Assembly (NCBI GenBank): GCA_949752795.1
Contig: OX457056.1
Location: 200,447,654 to 200,511,653, forward strand
Origin: Hyperoodon ampullatus
Taxonomy: Eukaryota; Chordata; Mammalia; Artiodactyla; Ziphiidae
Direction of reading: 5' to 3'
DNA: 64,000 bases
This document shows, piece by piece, positions 1-12,089 of the stretch. The notes beneath the pieces were generated by a model. The model ran no database searches, was not told the DNA's origin, and saw only the letters and a program-made list of their open reading frames with translations. Position numbers and translations under genes: made by a program. Numbering within the stretch: position 1 is the stretch's first letter; the number at the start of each line of letters is the position of its first letter.

Positions 1-768
1 CTAGGGATCTGAGAGTTGCTATGAATTGCTCAAAATTTAATAACAAATTAATGTTGTTTACAAGACTTGAATGCTAGGCTACTAACCTCTAAGTCTTATG
101 CTTAAGGATGCTTCTGGTATCTGGATGTAGTACAGAGAGCAATTCTCCTGGGCAAATCAGACACACCTGGAATCATATCCTCACTTCCAGTTTAAGTTAA
201 CTTAATTTTTTGAACTTTAATTCCTTTATCTTTAAATCAGGAATAATAACTAAACTATGGCTTCTGGTTTAAGGATATATTAAAACACCAAGTACATAGT
301 ATGTACCCATTAAAGTTCTTTTCTTCTAGGTTAGTTTCCTAGTATCAGTCTTTGATAGTTTAAAAGTCCTCCCAGGAAGCTAGGCGTTGTGTACTGAAGC
401 CAATAGCTTGTGCCCTCCACTATGTGAATATAAAAGAAGTATAAGGTAACCCCTTACCTTGATTTTTTTTTCTACACATAGTCCTGTTTTAAAATATTTA
501 CTCATTATTTCATGTATATATGTCTTCTCATCAATATTATAAGTATTTTGAGACTAGGGAACCATGTCTTCATATTTTTATACATTTCTCATTACAACCA
601 TCAATTGTGTACTCATACTGTTGATTTACTTTGCTAATGGAAAAAAAGCACTGGATTGAGAATCAGGATTACTGACTTGGGGAACTATGCTAGATACCTT
701 CAGTTTGCCCCATCGAGATCCACTTTTCACTTTGTTCTGTAAACTGAGTCCAGCAACATAAAAAAAAT
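1..768. other. Intergenic sequence, no gene seen
   Basis: AT-rich single-copy-looking DNA with no credible coding frame. The stretch around 110-330 vaguely resembles an old MIR SINE, with an A/T-rich tail and a 'tagtatgtaccc' motif, but it is too diverged for a firm call. Nothing else is recognised. Confidence 0.5.
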
Positions 769-770
769 TA

Positions 771-1493
771 CAGTAAGTCCCCTACATATACGAGTTGTAG
801 GTCCAGTTTGTTCATACGTCCGACAAAGTTAGCCTAGGTACCCAACTAACACAATCGGCTATATAGTACTATACTGTAATAGGTTTTTAACACTTTTCAT
901 ACAAATAATACATTAAAAAAATACAAAAAATAAAGAGAACATTTTTAATCTTACAGTACAGTACCTTGAAAAGTACAGTTGTACAGTACAACAGCTGGCA
1001 TACAGGGGCTGGCATCAAGTGAACACCAGACAAGAAGAGTTACTGACTGGAGGAAGGAGAGGAGGTGGGAGATGGTAGAGCTGAAGGATCATCAGCAATA
1101 GGAGACAGAGGGCAAGCTGCCATTTCACTCATGCCTGACGTTCATGGCACAGGTTCTGGTTCCTTGCTGGATTCAATTTTATCTACCCTCCTGAAAAAAC
1201 AATCCAGTTATGTCTGGGTAGTAGCTCTTTTTTTCTCATACCAGTACCAGCTACATCACCACTGCTTTTATGCTTGCTTCCGGACATCCTGGGCTTGAAA
1301 TAAAGATACTGTACTACTATACTCTAAACAGAACTGTACGGTAAAGTACACAAAAGCACAACCACTTGTAGAGGGTGCACGCATGTGACAACGTACACCA
1401 GACAGGTAAACTAATTTACGTGATTAGACATGGGAATGTGTGTTCACATGTTTGAAAGTTTGCAACTTGAAGGTTTATATAAGGGACTTACTG
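771..1493 (-). mobile_element. Tigger/pogo-like DNA transposon, internally deleted
   Basis: The left end reads CAGTAAGTCCCCTACATATA directly after a TA. The right end is its inverted repeat, ending in GGGACTTACTG, and the expected 3' TA has decayed to TG. On the minus strand, just inside the right end, an ATG near 1288 opens a short transposase-like start (Met-Ser-Gly-Ser-Lys, then a basic run). It is followed by a Ser/Pro-rich segment ending near 1040, so most of the transposase is missing. This is a non-autonomous fossil of about 720 bp. The Tigger assignment rests on remembered terminal repeats; the exact subfamily is not assigned. Confidence 0.75.
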
Positions 1494-1497
1494 TGTA

Positions 1498-3610
1498 CTC
1501 TATGACCAAATAGGATTTATACCAGGAATGCAAGGCTGGTTCAATATCCAAAAATCAATCAATGTAATACACCATATTGATAGAATAAAGCACAAAAGTC
1601 ACATGGTCATCTCAACACTTAAAAAGCATTTGACAAAATCTAACACCCTTTCATAATAAAAACACTCAGCAAACTTGGAATAGAAAGGAACTTCCTCAAC
1701 CTGATAAAGATCATCTGTAAGAAAACAGAACATATAGCTAACATCAAACTTAATATTTTCTCCCTAAGATCAGGAATAAGACAGGATGTCCACTCTTACC
1801 ACTTCTACTCAACATTGTACTAGAGGTCCTAGCCAGGGCAATTAGGCAAGAAAAAGAAATAAAAAGCATCCAGATTATAAAGAAAGAAGTAAAACGTCGT
1901 CTATTTATAGGTGACAAGATCTTATATATGGAAAATACTTTTGTGTGGAAAAGAATCCACACAAAAATTTTTAAAAGTTGAGCAAGTTTGCAGGATATAA
2001 AAATCAATTCACAAAATCAGTTGTATTGCTACACTAGCAATTAACAATCCTAAAATGCAATTAAGAAAATAGTTTCATTTATGATAGCATCAAAAATGAC
2101 AAAATGCTTAGGAAAAAATTTAATCAAGTGCAAGACCGTACATTGAAAGCTACAAAGCTTTTTTTTTTTTTTTTAAGTTTTTTGGCTGCACCCAATGGCA
2201 TGTGAGATCCTAGTTCCCCAAACAGGGATTGTACCCACACCTCCTGCATTGGAAGGCACAGTTTTAACCACTGAACCACCGGGGAAGTCCCTACAAAGCA
2301 TTTTTTAAAGAAATTTTTAAAGATCTAACAAATAAATAGATGGAATGACATCCCATGTTCATAGATTGGAAGACTTAATATTGTTAAGGTAGTAGTATTC
2401 TCCCATTGGTCTACGGATTCAAGGCAATCCCTACCAGCATCCCAACTGCCTTTGTGGCAGAAATTAACAAGCCAATCCTAAAATTCATCTGGAAATGCAA
2501 GGAACCCAAAATAGCCAAACAATCTTAAAAAGGAACAAAGTTGGAGGACTTACACTTCCTGATTTCAAAACTTACTACAAAGCTACAATAATTGAGACCA
2601 TGTGTTACTGGCATAGAGATGAATATATAGCTCAATGCAATAGAATTGAGAGTCCAGAAATAAACCCTTTTACTATAGGCAATTGATTCTTGACCAGGGT
2701 GGCAAGATAATTCCCTGGGGAAAGAATAGTCTTTTTAACAAATGGTGCTGGACCACTGGATATACACTTGCAAAGGAATGAAGTGGGACCTTACATCATG
2801 TACAAAAGTTAATTCAAATGCATCATAGACCTAAGTAAAAGAGCTAAAACATAAAATTCTTAGAAGAAAACTAATAAATCTTTGTGAGCTTAGGTTAGGC
2901 AAAGCCTTAGATACGACAAGAAAAGCACAAGTCACAAAAGAAAAAATAATGCTTCAAAGGGTAACATCAAGAAAGTGAAAAGAACCTACAGAATGGGAGA
3001 AAATATTTGCAAATCATATATCTGATTAGGGGCTTGTATCCAGAATGTATTAAAAAATACTTAGAATTCAACAATAACAAGACAACCCAGTTTTAAAATG
3101 GACAAGGATTTGTGTAGACATTTCTCCAAAGAAGGTGTACAGTTGGCCAACAAGCACATGAAAAGATGCTCAAAATCATTAGTCATTAGGGAAATGCAAA
3201 TGAAAACCCCACTGAGCTGCCACTTCCCACTCACTAGAATGACTATACACTCCAAAAGACTGACCGTTATCAAGTGCTGGCAAGGATGTGTAGCAAGTAG
3301 AACTTTTGTGTGATGCTGGTGGGATTGTAAAATGGTGGAGCTGCTTTGTAAAATAGTCTGAGAGTTACTCAAATGTTAAACATAGAGCATAGAGTTTTAT
3401 GTTACATGGCCCAGCAATTCCATTCTTAGGTTAATATAATATTATATAATATAGCATAATATAATATTTTATATATATATATATATCTCCAAGAGAATTG
3501 AAAATATGTCCACACAAAAATTTGTACATGAATATTCCCAGCAACATTACTCATCTTTCACGAATTAGAGAATAACCATTTTGTAACCTCTAATGAAATA
3601 AATCAGTCAG
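1498..3610 (+). mobile_element. Old L1 LINE, ORF2 reverse transcriptase to 3' UTR, sense
   Basis: The + strand matches L1 ORF2 from the RT domain onward. Conceptual phrases such as '[15 protein letters not shown]' and, later, the C-terminal segment around 2480-3300 are recognisable. The frame is broken by many stops and shifts. The element continues to an AT-rich 3' region with a (TA)n run at about 3420-3490. A SINE interrupts it at 2159-2290. It is a 5'-truncated, dead copy of an older mammalian L1 subfamily. Confidence 0.85.
2159..2290 (-). mobile_element. CHR-type SINE, antisense, inside L1
   Basis: It begins with a poly-T run (the reverse of the A tail) and ends with 'ccaccggggaagtcc', the reverse complement of the SINE 5' end. 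The direct repeat 'ctacaaagc' at 2150-2158 and 2291-2299 is the target-site duplication. The 3' portion is short compared with the longer copies elsewhere in the window. Confidence 0.9.
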
Positions 3611-4004
3611 AGACTATTAATGTTGAAACCATTAGGTAAAAGGTTGATTGGGGACTGAATATCCAAATGGTGCCAAAGTATCACCCTATGGGTTATTTGC
3701 TAGTCATGAAAGTAGAAACTTGACATTATAATGGAGCTATATGGTTGTTACCATCTTAACCCAGTAATCAAATTTAACATTACCAGCAATGGAAGAGTAT
3801 ACTGCTGAAAGACAGGATTTGAGAGGGGTAGAGGTCAGCCAGTGTGTATAACCTGTGTTAGGAAATTGCAGTTGGGAAGTCACCCAGGTGCCTTAAAGAA
3901 GAGCTAAGGGTTGGACCACCTGGAAAGTGGCAGTAACAAAGTGTGATGGTTAGCTATTGATCAAACAAGAGTGAACTATAAACAGCACCAGCTCAATACG
4001 GTGA

Positions 4005-4125
4005 CTAACCATCCCAGTTTTCTTGGAACTTTTTCAATTTTACCATTGAAAGTCCCATATCCTAGGAAATTCCTCTGTGCCAGGCAAACTGGGCAAATTT
4101 GGTCATCCTACCAGATCAGTAAAAT
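4005..4125 (+). repeat. Short palindromic MITE-like repeat, copy 1 (MER53-like?)
   Basis: It contains 'cccagttttcttggaac', 'ccattgaaagtcccatatcc' and 'aggcaaactgggcaaatttggtcatccta'. The two halves are partly complementary, as in a hairpin-type non-autonomous DNA transposon. A related copy lies at about 52,430-52,535. The family name is a guess. Confidence 0.5.
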
Positions 4126-4264
4126 TACCTTTGCCTCTTTTCCCCGGGTCCTCACCTCCCTGCCCCACTCCTGGAATTTGTAGGGGAGAAATTGAATAAC
4201 AAGGAAAAATGATAAAAAGAATGACACTTCCCTCCCCAGCGGTAGCTGGTCCCTGAGCCAAGAA

Positions 4265-4495
4265 AGGGGAGGGACTTTAAATTGGGTGTGAGTTTCTTTT
4301 GTGGGTGGTAAAAATGTTCTAAAATTGATTGTAGTGATGGTTGCGCAACTCTGTGAATATGCTAAAAACCACTGAATTGTAAACTTTAAGTGGGTGAATT
4401 GTATGTAATTTATATCTTAATAAAGCTGCTTTTTAAAGGGAGGGGATATGGGAACATATGTATATGTATAACTGATTAAATTTGTTAAATAAAAA
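4265..4495 (+). mobile_element. L1 3'-end fragment, sense
   Basis: The run 'gatggttgcgcaactctgtgaatatgc' followed by 'ccactgaattgtaaactttaagtgggtg' and 'aataaa' before an A-rich end is typical of old L1 3' termini. It is severely 5'-truncated. Confidence 0.65.
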
Positions 4496-4499
4496 AAAA

Positions 4500-6400
4500 A
4501 GTAAATGTGAGAGAGTTTTAAATTAGATTAAATTAGCTTAGACCTTTTAAACCTGAAAGAGACCAAAAAGCTATAGGATCTGCCTGAGATGTGGTCAAGG
4601 GCAGAGAAAGAGTTTTGATACAGCATGGTTGAAGACAATGGTAGAAGCAATATATCGTTTCTTATTTGTTTTGTATTTAGTTTACATCTCTCAGTAAGAT
4701 GGCTACACTGGTTGAATGGATTTCTGTTCCCTACAACTGAGAGTTGTGACTAAGACACCTGAAGAATATTCATTCCATCTGTTCCTGTATAGATGCTAAA
4801 TTTTATCCTTGGGTAAAATCACAAAGAGCTCTGTGTTTGGATTGCATTGCTCTAGTCCCTCATAGAATTAAAAAAAAAAAAAACCACATTGGCATTATGC
4901 CACTGGTCTATATTGGAAATGTAATAGAAGACAGTTGTACAAAATACAACTGTGTTGTTGAGGTCCTAGAGGAGACATTTTTTCTTCAGTGTTCGTCTGG
5001 GGAGTAGCTGGGCTTCTGAACAATTGGTTTGTTTATATCTTATGTATATGGAATTACGTTGTTATGAGGACATTTTGTTTGCCTATCTTTTCCTTTCTGA
5101 AGCTTCCACTGAAAGATAATGCTTTCCTGATAGGATTGTCAATCATATAGCTCTCCCTGCTCATGGGAGAGGGCACATTTACCCAGGCTAACAAGTTAGA
5201 ATGCCTCATTCCTTTGTCCACATTGTTTAGTCTGGAGATGGGAACACAACACAAAGAGGGCCAAACAGAATCCAACCAAGGATTTTCTTCTGGTGCTCTC
5301 TTTTCACTAGAATCACCACTGGCTGTAAGACCTGTGAAACCATAGAGCTTTTGAGGCCATCTTTGCCAGCAAGTGAAAAGAGACTACTTGAGAATGAAAC
5401 CAACACAGAAGTAAATGTCCTGAGAACCTTGTTTGAGTTTCTGGACCCATCTGTGCCTAAAGCTAGTTCCATTCACAGAGTGTTCTATTAAATGAGCCAA
5501 TAAGTTTCCTTTTTGTATTTATGCCTGTTTGATTTGGATCTTTGACACTTGCAACCAGAAGAGGCCTGACTGATACAGCTACTGATTCAGAGTTCCTCTT
5601 TCAACTGACGGAAGCTCAGAGTCAAACTTGTATCCCACAGGTAAGCAGGATCATATTGAATAAATTTTGTGTAGTGGCTTGTCCCTTGTTTTATCTTTTT
5701 CTATCCTTTTTTTTCTTTACTCATTTTGTCTTGTTATATTTTGTGTATTTTTGTAAGTTGCTTAAAATCCTTTTTATAATAAGACACTAAATAGTAGACA
5801 TTGTTTCCCATATTATCCTGAATCTGAATTGGAAAAAAACTAAGAGTTTATTCCTAGTGGACATCATTGATTTCCTACCGAAACTTTCTCTCTAATTTCT
5901 TCTCCCAGTTCTGATTTTGTTGTAGCAATCACTCTGCATGTAGCCCATGTGATTTAGGAAAGGCCGACCTCACCCACAGCTTCAGGGATGGGCCTGAGTA
6001 ATCTAAGGATAAACTTATTTTCCTTGTCAGGCATTGATTCAGAAATTTGGGCCATTGGGATGCCAGGAGAAGTTTGCTAGTGGCTTCTATTTCTAGGACA
6101 CTTGCTGAAAAATGACCCTTTCTTTCTTTTCCTATATGTTATGTGTGAATATGAGTCTTGAAACTTGCAGCTGTCCCACTACCTGTTTGAGAATAAAACT
6201 GATGGCAAAAGAGAGCAAAGCCAAAAGAATGAGAGGGAAATGGAGCACAACCATTGGAATAAATCAACCCTGAGAACTGCATTATCTCTGGGCTTTTGGT
6301 TATGTGAACCAATAAATATTTTCATTCGAGCCACAGTAAGTTGGGTGTACCCTTTATAAGGGTTCTAATATAATTGGAGAATGAATTTTTGGCAGTGTTT
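4500..6400. other. Intergenic sequence, no gene seen
   Basis: No splice-bounded coding block and no repeat family I can name. Short open frames here lack conservation-like composition or motifs. The upstream neighbour of ABCC2 in human (CUTC) is not recognisable here or anywhere else in the window. Confidence 0.5.
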
Positions 6401-6404
6401 TTTT

Positions 6405-7440
6405 GGATTTGATCAAAAGCAAAGACAACAAAAGCAAAAATAAGTGGGACTACATCAAACTAAAATCTCTATACAGCAAAGAAAAGCATCAACAAAATGA
6501 AAAGGCAACTTATGGAATGGGAGAAAATATTGGCAAATCATATATCTAATAAAGGGTTAAAATCCAAAATACATAAAGAGCCCGTGCAACTCAATAGAAA
6601 AAACAATTTGATTTAAAAATGGGCAGAAGAATCGATCCAAATAGACATTCCTTTGAAGAAGACAAAGCAAAGGTCAATAGGTACCTGAAAAGGTGCTCAA
6701 CATCACTAATCAGGGAAATGCAAATCAGAACCACAATGAGATATCACCTCATACCTGTTAGAATGGCTATTACCAAAAAGACAAATTATTGTTGGTGGGG
6801 ATATGGAGAAAAGGAAACCCTCTTGCACTGTTGGTGGGAATGTAAATTGGTGCAGCCACTATGGAAAACAGTATGGAGGTGCCTCAAAAAATTAAAAATA
6901 GAACTACCATATGATCCAGCAATTCCACTTCTCAGTATTTATCTGAAGGAAATGAAACCACTATCAAAAAGATACCCATGTTCATTGTAGTATTATTTGC
7001 AATAGCCAATACATGGAAAGAAGTGCCCATCAATGAATGAATGGATAAAGAAATTGTAAGATGCTGTACACCTGAAACTAACACAACATTGTAAATCAAC
7101 TAGACTCCAATAAAAATTTTTAAAAAATAAAAAAGAAATCATAAGGTACATACACACATACATACACATAGACACAATGAAATATTATTCAGTCATAAAA
7201 AAGATAGAAAGAAATCCTGCCATTTGCAACAGTATGGTGGGATGGATGGACCTTGAGGGAATCATGCTAAGTGAAATAAGTCAGAGAAAGACAAATAGTG
7301 TATGATCTCACATGTGGAATCTAAAACAAAAAAGTAAACTCATAGACAACAGATTGGTGGTTGCTAGAGGTGGGGGTGGAAAAAATGGGTAAAGGTGGTT
7401 AAAAGAAAAAAAAATTGGAGAGTGAGTTTCCCCTCCAGCA
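6405..7440 (+). mobile_element. L1 LINE, ORF2 C-terminus and 3' UTR, sense
   Basis: It starts inside ORF2 with 'gcaaaaataagtgggactacatc'. It continues through the Cys/Trp-rich ORF2 C-terminus ([20 protein letters not shown] near 6796-6855) into the 3' UTR ('acaatgaaatattattcagtcataaaa', 'ctcacatgtggaatctaaaa'). There are several frameshifts. A second, tiny L1 insertion sits inside it at about 7061-7133. Confidence 0.88.
7061..7133 (+). mobile_element. 73-bp L1 tail inserted into an older L1
   Basis: The sequence between 'aaagaaattgtaag' and 'aaagaaatcataagg' does not belong to the host L1. It reads as an L1 3' terminus ('acctgaaactaacacaacat', 'gtaaatcaactagactccaataaaa') followed by an A-rich tail. 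The flanking near-repeats (7049-7060 and 7134-7145) look like a target-site duplication with two substitutions. Confidence 0.7.
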
Positions 7441-7625
7441 GTTGCTATGAAGGTTTCATAGCAACCTTCTTGCATAGGGTTAAGAACTTTCCAAATCTCT
7501 ATACAGTTTGAAAATTGCAAGGGAAATCCTATCTTTAGAAAGACAACCTTACTGGTAACCACTGGCTTGACTGAGCTCAAAGTCCTCTAAACCTCTTTTT
7601 AGCTTAATTAAAACAGTCAGAGTTT

Positions 7626-7943
7626 GGGACTTCCCTGATGGCGCAATGGTTAAGAATCAGCTTGCCAATGCAGGGGACACGGGTTCAATTCCTGGTCCGG
7701 GAAGATCCCACATTCCTTGGAGCAACTAAGCCCGCATACCACAACTACTGAGCCTGCGTGCTGCGCCTACTGAAGCCTGCATGCCTAGAGCCCGTGCTCT
7801 GCCACAAGAGAAGCTACAACAAGGAGAAGCCTGTGCACCACAATGAAGAGTAGCCCCCGCTCGCCACAACTAGAGAAAGCCCGCGCACAGCAACGAAGAC
7901 CCAAAGCAGCCAAAAATAAATAAAATTAAATCTTAAAAAAAAA
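7626..7943 (+). mobile_element. CHR-type SINE, sense, full length
   Basis: It opens with 'gggacttccctgatggcgca', carries the tRNA-like B-box region 'gggttcaattcctggtccgg', then the long GC-rich body ('ccacaactactgagcctgcg') and an 'aaataaataaaatt...aaaaaaaaaa' tail. This is one of only three sense copies in the window. Confidence 0.93.
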
Positions 7944-8983
7944 AGACAGAGTTCAATGAAGTTCAGACACCTATCTTAGAGAATGCACTTTATAATTCAA
8001 AATTGCTCTGAAGTCAATTACAGTTTATGTGTTTGAAGATAGGAAGGACACCCATAAATAAGTCATCCTATTTGGAGATCTTTCAACCCATTCACAGGGG
8101 TCCACTCACAAGATGCCAAAGAGATGGCCCTTCCCTTTACAGATCAAACCCAGGTCAAAAGTAATGATTATGAGAATAGCACATCTTATTTATATAGCTC
8201 ATATCCATATGCCTAGCACTGTACTTGCTGCTCTGTGGATACAACCTCCATAGTAAAAGAATTTAAAGTTGAAATTATATGATTGAAATTACAGATTTTT
8301 CCTTTAAATAAAATATGGGGCTCTTCAAACTCCTTTTGCAAATACCACTTGGTAATCTCTCTCATATATGTCCCCCAAATAAGTAAAGAAACTAAGTGCT
8401 ATTTAAAGCACTCCCCAGATTTCTACATATATGTGTGAACAAACATGAACATACAGAGAAATGCATTTTTTACAGTCTTGGCAGTAGGTTTAAAGATATT
8501 GTCCAGCAAATTTTCACTAATTTGGCCATTTTCATGTTCTCAATTCACAAAACTGTCTATAATAATAATAATAGTACTAGCCCAATCATAAATTATAAGA
8601 ATGCATTTGGTATTATGAATTTAAATAACTTCCTAGTAAAAAGGCCAGTGTATGTTAAGGTAGTGCTATCTCTTACTGTGATAAGAATAAACTCAGCTCT
8701 GTCTTAACAGGTTGTTTTGGTACTGTTTTGGGGGAACCAGTATTCCAAAGAATTCAACACCTTATGTGTACTTTCTTTTAGCTTATTTTATTCATTCCTC
8801 CAGTTCTTCTGAAAGCAGCCACCATTAACAATTTCTTTTGTATCCTTCTAGAAATTTTTATAATTTACTCGTATTTAATTGCTGGTAAAGCTATGTGGCT
8901 TTCCATGTGATAATTACTATTTATATTGCCCCTCCATGTTATTTTTATCAGATGTATTTCCTGTTTGGTTGCTTTTGTATTAG
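7944..8983. other. Intergenic sequence, no gene seen
   Basis: AT-rich sequence with no recognised repeat and no credible coding region. The open frame at about 8396-8707 has no domain, no splice context and AT-driven composition. Confidence 0.5.
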
Positions 8984-8985
8984 TA

Positions 8986-9338
8986 CAGGTTTCCCTCAGT
9001 ATCTAGGGAGGATTAGTTCCAAGACCTCTCTGGTCTGGATACCAAAATCTGCAGATGCTCAAGTCCCATGTATAAAGTAGTGTAGTATTTTCCTGTAACC
9101 TACCCACATCCTCCTGTATACTTTAAATCATCTCTAGATTATCTATAATACCTAATACAATGTAAATAAAAATAGTTGTAAATACAATGTAAATGTTATG
9201 TAAATAGCTGCCAGTGAATGGCAAATTCAAGTTTTGCTTTTTGGAACCTTCTGGAATTTTTTTTCTCAAATATTTTTGATCTGTGATTGGTTGAATCTGT
9301 GAATGTGGAACCCAAGGATACAGAGGCCTGGCTGACTG
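8986..9338 (+). mobile_element. MER2-like Tigger-derived DNA transposon
   Basis: The element runs from TA-CAGGTTTCCCTCAGTATC to GGCTGACTG-TA. Its terminal inverted repeats are diverged and TA duplications are retained on both sides. The internal motifs 'ccaaaatctgcagatgctca' and 'actttaaatcatctctagat' are those remembered for MER2. It has no coding capacity. Confidence 0.85.
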
Positions 9339-9518
9339 TATTTGTTTTCTAAAAGTCTCTTGAAAATTAAAAAAAAAAATTGTGTAGACATTTTCTGTTT
9401 TCTGATATCACTTTTTTTTTTCCAGGACTCAGAAGAGTATTATTCTCTCCAGTGCACATCTTTTTATGCTAGCCCATTTTCTTCTCTTGTTTTATGACCT
9501 ATCAAAAATATATTTTAT

Positions 9519-9822
9519 GGGCTTCCCTGGTGGCACAGTGGTTAAGAATCCACCTGCCAATGCAGGGGACACAGGTTCAAGCCCTGGTCCGGGAAGATCC
9601 CACATGCGTGGAGCACCTAAGCCCGTGTACCACAACTACTGAGCCTGCATGCCGCAACTACTGAAGCCCGTGTGCTGGAAGCCTGTGCTCCACAACAAGA
9701 GAAGCCACCACAGTGAGAAGCCCGTGCACCGCAATGAAGAGTAGTCTCCGCTCGCCGCAACTAGAGAAAGCCTGTGCACAGCAACAAAGACCCAATGCAG
9801 CCCAAAATAAAACAAACAAATA
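9519..9822 (+). mobile_element. CHR-type SINE, sense, full length
   Basis: It starts 'gggcttccctggtggcacag' and ends in an 'aaataaaacaaacaaa' tail. The near-identical flanks 'attttatggg' (9512-9521) and 'aatttatggg' (9823-9832) form the target-site duplication. The tRNA-like 'ggttcaagccctggtccg' segment is intact. Confidence 0.92.
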
Positions 9823-9923
9823 AATTTATGGGAAAAAAAGATCCCATGTCTTCCTTGAAGACATTTTAAATTTATTTATTTATTTAATGGGATGATGTGA
9901 AGTAAAGACCTAAATTATTTACT

Positions 9924-10039
9924 TTTTTTTTTTGGCCGCTCCACGTGGTTTGTAGGATCTTCATTCCCCAACCAGGGATTGAACCCAGGCCAGGGCAGTG
10001 AAAGCACCAAGTCCTAACCACTGGACCACCAGAGAATTC
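9924..10039 (-). mobile_element. Short CHR-type SINE, antisense
   Basis: A poly-T start, 'ggccgctccacgtggtttg', 'accagggattgaacccagg' and the end 'ctggaccaccagagaattc' define an antisense copy of the short subtype. Flanking 'attatttac'/'caattactt' may be a decayed target duplication. Confidence 0.85.
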
Positions 10040-11262
10040 TCAATTACTTCTTTTTTATTCTAATACGCTTCTGTCTAAAAAACATCGAACTGCTCATCCA
10101 ATTCTCTCTAGTTTGTCGACAATTAAAAGCTTATTCTTTGACTCTACCAGGAACATTATTCTGTACTGTCAATAACTTTTACTATTTTTTAAAGTACATG
10201 TTCTTTTTAAAAACTACATCTTTTAGTAGTTGACTCTTTTTCTGGTAGGCTTTAAATCTAGTTCAATGAGTTTATTAATTATTTAAATCTATGCTTTGCA
10301 ATTTGTTTATTCTTCCAGAAGAATTTCAATATATTTCAGGTTTTAATATTAAAAAAATAGGTTTACCATAAGTAAAAATATTTTAAAAATTAATTACTTG
10401 TACATCCTTTTTGGTCTCTGGTTATTCTAAATTGTTTTGTTTTAGCAGCGCAAAAATGTACAGATTATCTTGGGAGAGTTTGGAAGTAATTATTTGATTA
10501 ATTCATATTATAGTTTTTAGTTTATGCTATAGGAGATGAATGTTAGACCCAATTAAAAAATACAAAGGGAAAAAATATTTTTACTGTTACCACTGGATAT
10601 CTATTTTAAGATATTGCACAAGAAAGAACCTTTCTTAAGTTCATATGCAATCATTAACTAAAAGTATGCAACTCTTTGTTTATCTTGAACACTGAACTTT
10701 TGTAGATTCTTCAAAGTTACTTAAATGCAACCACTTATTAATCAACATTTGCTTACTAAGTAGAAGTGATAGAGCATATTTTTCCCTGAGTCACTATGAT
10801 CAAATGTTCCCTCCTACTGAATTACCTCTATGCAATCAATTATTTACAGAACACACACATTGAGCCATTAAGAAGAGATTTTTGGAAACCATTAAGAAGA
10901 GATCTGGGAGAAATCATTTTACCTAAGACCATCAGAGCTAAAGCCAGAATCCAGCCAGGTTTCCTGACTCCTTTACCTGCTGCAGTCTTTCTTAGTACAG
11001 TCTTTAAATATCAATTTTTACACTTTAAAAGAGAGAATTCACAGAACACCTCGTCTGACAGAATAGGAGCTTTCCTGAAAATGTGCATGTATTTGACATA
11101 TTCAGATTACATCTTCAGGGCAGTAGGAGAGCTTGTGATTTAAAGAAATCCTGTGGTGTATCCTTTGGTAAAGGGAATCATCACACTATTTTTGTCTTTG
11201 TGTAAAATTTTATATACATTAAATCGTAAAATCTTGGAGATCTTCTAGTTGGACTTTCTCCC
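10040..11262. other. Intergenic sequence, no gene seen
   Basis: AT-rich, no named repeat. A 15-bp unit 'ccattaagaagagat' occurs twice 24 bp apart at 10,865-10,879 and 10,889-10,903. The open frame at 10,796-11,143 overlaps this duplication and has no recognisable domain. Confidence 0.5.
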
Positions 11263-11277
11263 CAGAGCATATTTTCT

Positions 11278-11497
11278 TTTTTTTTTTTTTTTTTTTTTAA
11301 AGATTGCTTTTTTTTTTTTAATGGTACAGTTACTTTTTTATTTAATTAATTTATTTACTTTTGGCTGTGTTGGGTCTTCGTTTCTGTGCGAGGGCTTTCT
11401 CTAGTTGTGGCAAGCGGGGGCCACTCTTCATCACGGTGTGCAGGCCTCTCACTATCGCGGCCTCTCTTGTTGTGGAGCACAGGCTCCAGACACGCAG
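11278..11497 (-). mobile_element. CHR-type SINE, antisense, 5'-truncated
   Basis: A long poly-T/A-rich start is followed by 'ggctgtgttgggtcttcg' and 'ggagcacaggctccagacac'. The copy stops before the SINE 5' end. A perfect 17-bp target duplication 'cccagagcatattttct' flanks it at 11,261-11,277 and 11,498-11,514, so the truncation happened at insertion. Confidence 0.93.
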
Positions 11498-11599
11498 CCC
11501 AGAGCATATTTTCTCCAGTCTTTTCTACCTTGTAAAGGTGTGGGAGGACATCTGTTGATGTTTTTCTGTACCAATATGGAGCATTATTCTTTGTAAGTT

Positions 11600-11790
11600 G
11601 TGGAATGTAGGACAATTTTCTTAACCTTTCTGAACCTCAGTTTCCTAATTGGTAAAATTGGAGTAAAAATACCTACCTCATAAGATTATTGTGAGGATTA
11701 AATTAGATAAAAATTTTAGAGTGCCTAACATAGAAATGTATTTGTTATTTAAGAAACCCATGTGAGGTTGACATATAAGATGTCCATTAA
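11600..11790 (+). repeat. MIR SINE fragment, sense
   Basis: The core 'cttaacctttctgaacctcagtttcctaa' and 'aatacctacctcataagatt', followed by 'gtgaggattaaattagat', match the MIR consensus in order. It is diverged and lacks the tRNA head. Confidence 0.85.
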
Positions 11791-12089
11791 ATGTGAATTC
11801 TCTTAATGCCTGTAGATCATTGATAAAAATGTTGAAGGTGCTGAAGCCACTGCAGACCCTTTTGGAATGCCAGTAAAGATCTTCCTCCGGTTATATCATT
11901 TATATCATTCTGTTAATTTCTTTGAATATACAGTGGTTCAAGCAATTAAAGGTCCATGTAAATATGCTCTCATTCAGTCCATAGAAAACATGATGTATCT
12001 TGTCAGGTGCCTTGCTGAGTTCAAGATACACTACACTTGTTGCCAAAAAAGGAAATTAAACTATGTCAAAGAGTGTCCTGCCTACGTTT

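Noticed and set aside
1065..1298. Plus-strand 77-codon frame
   Set aside because: It is antisense to the transposase remnant of the Tigger-like element.
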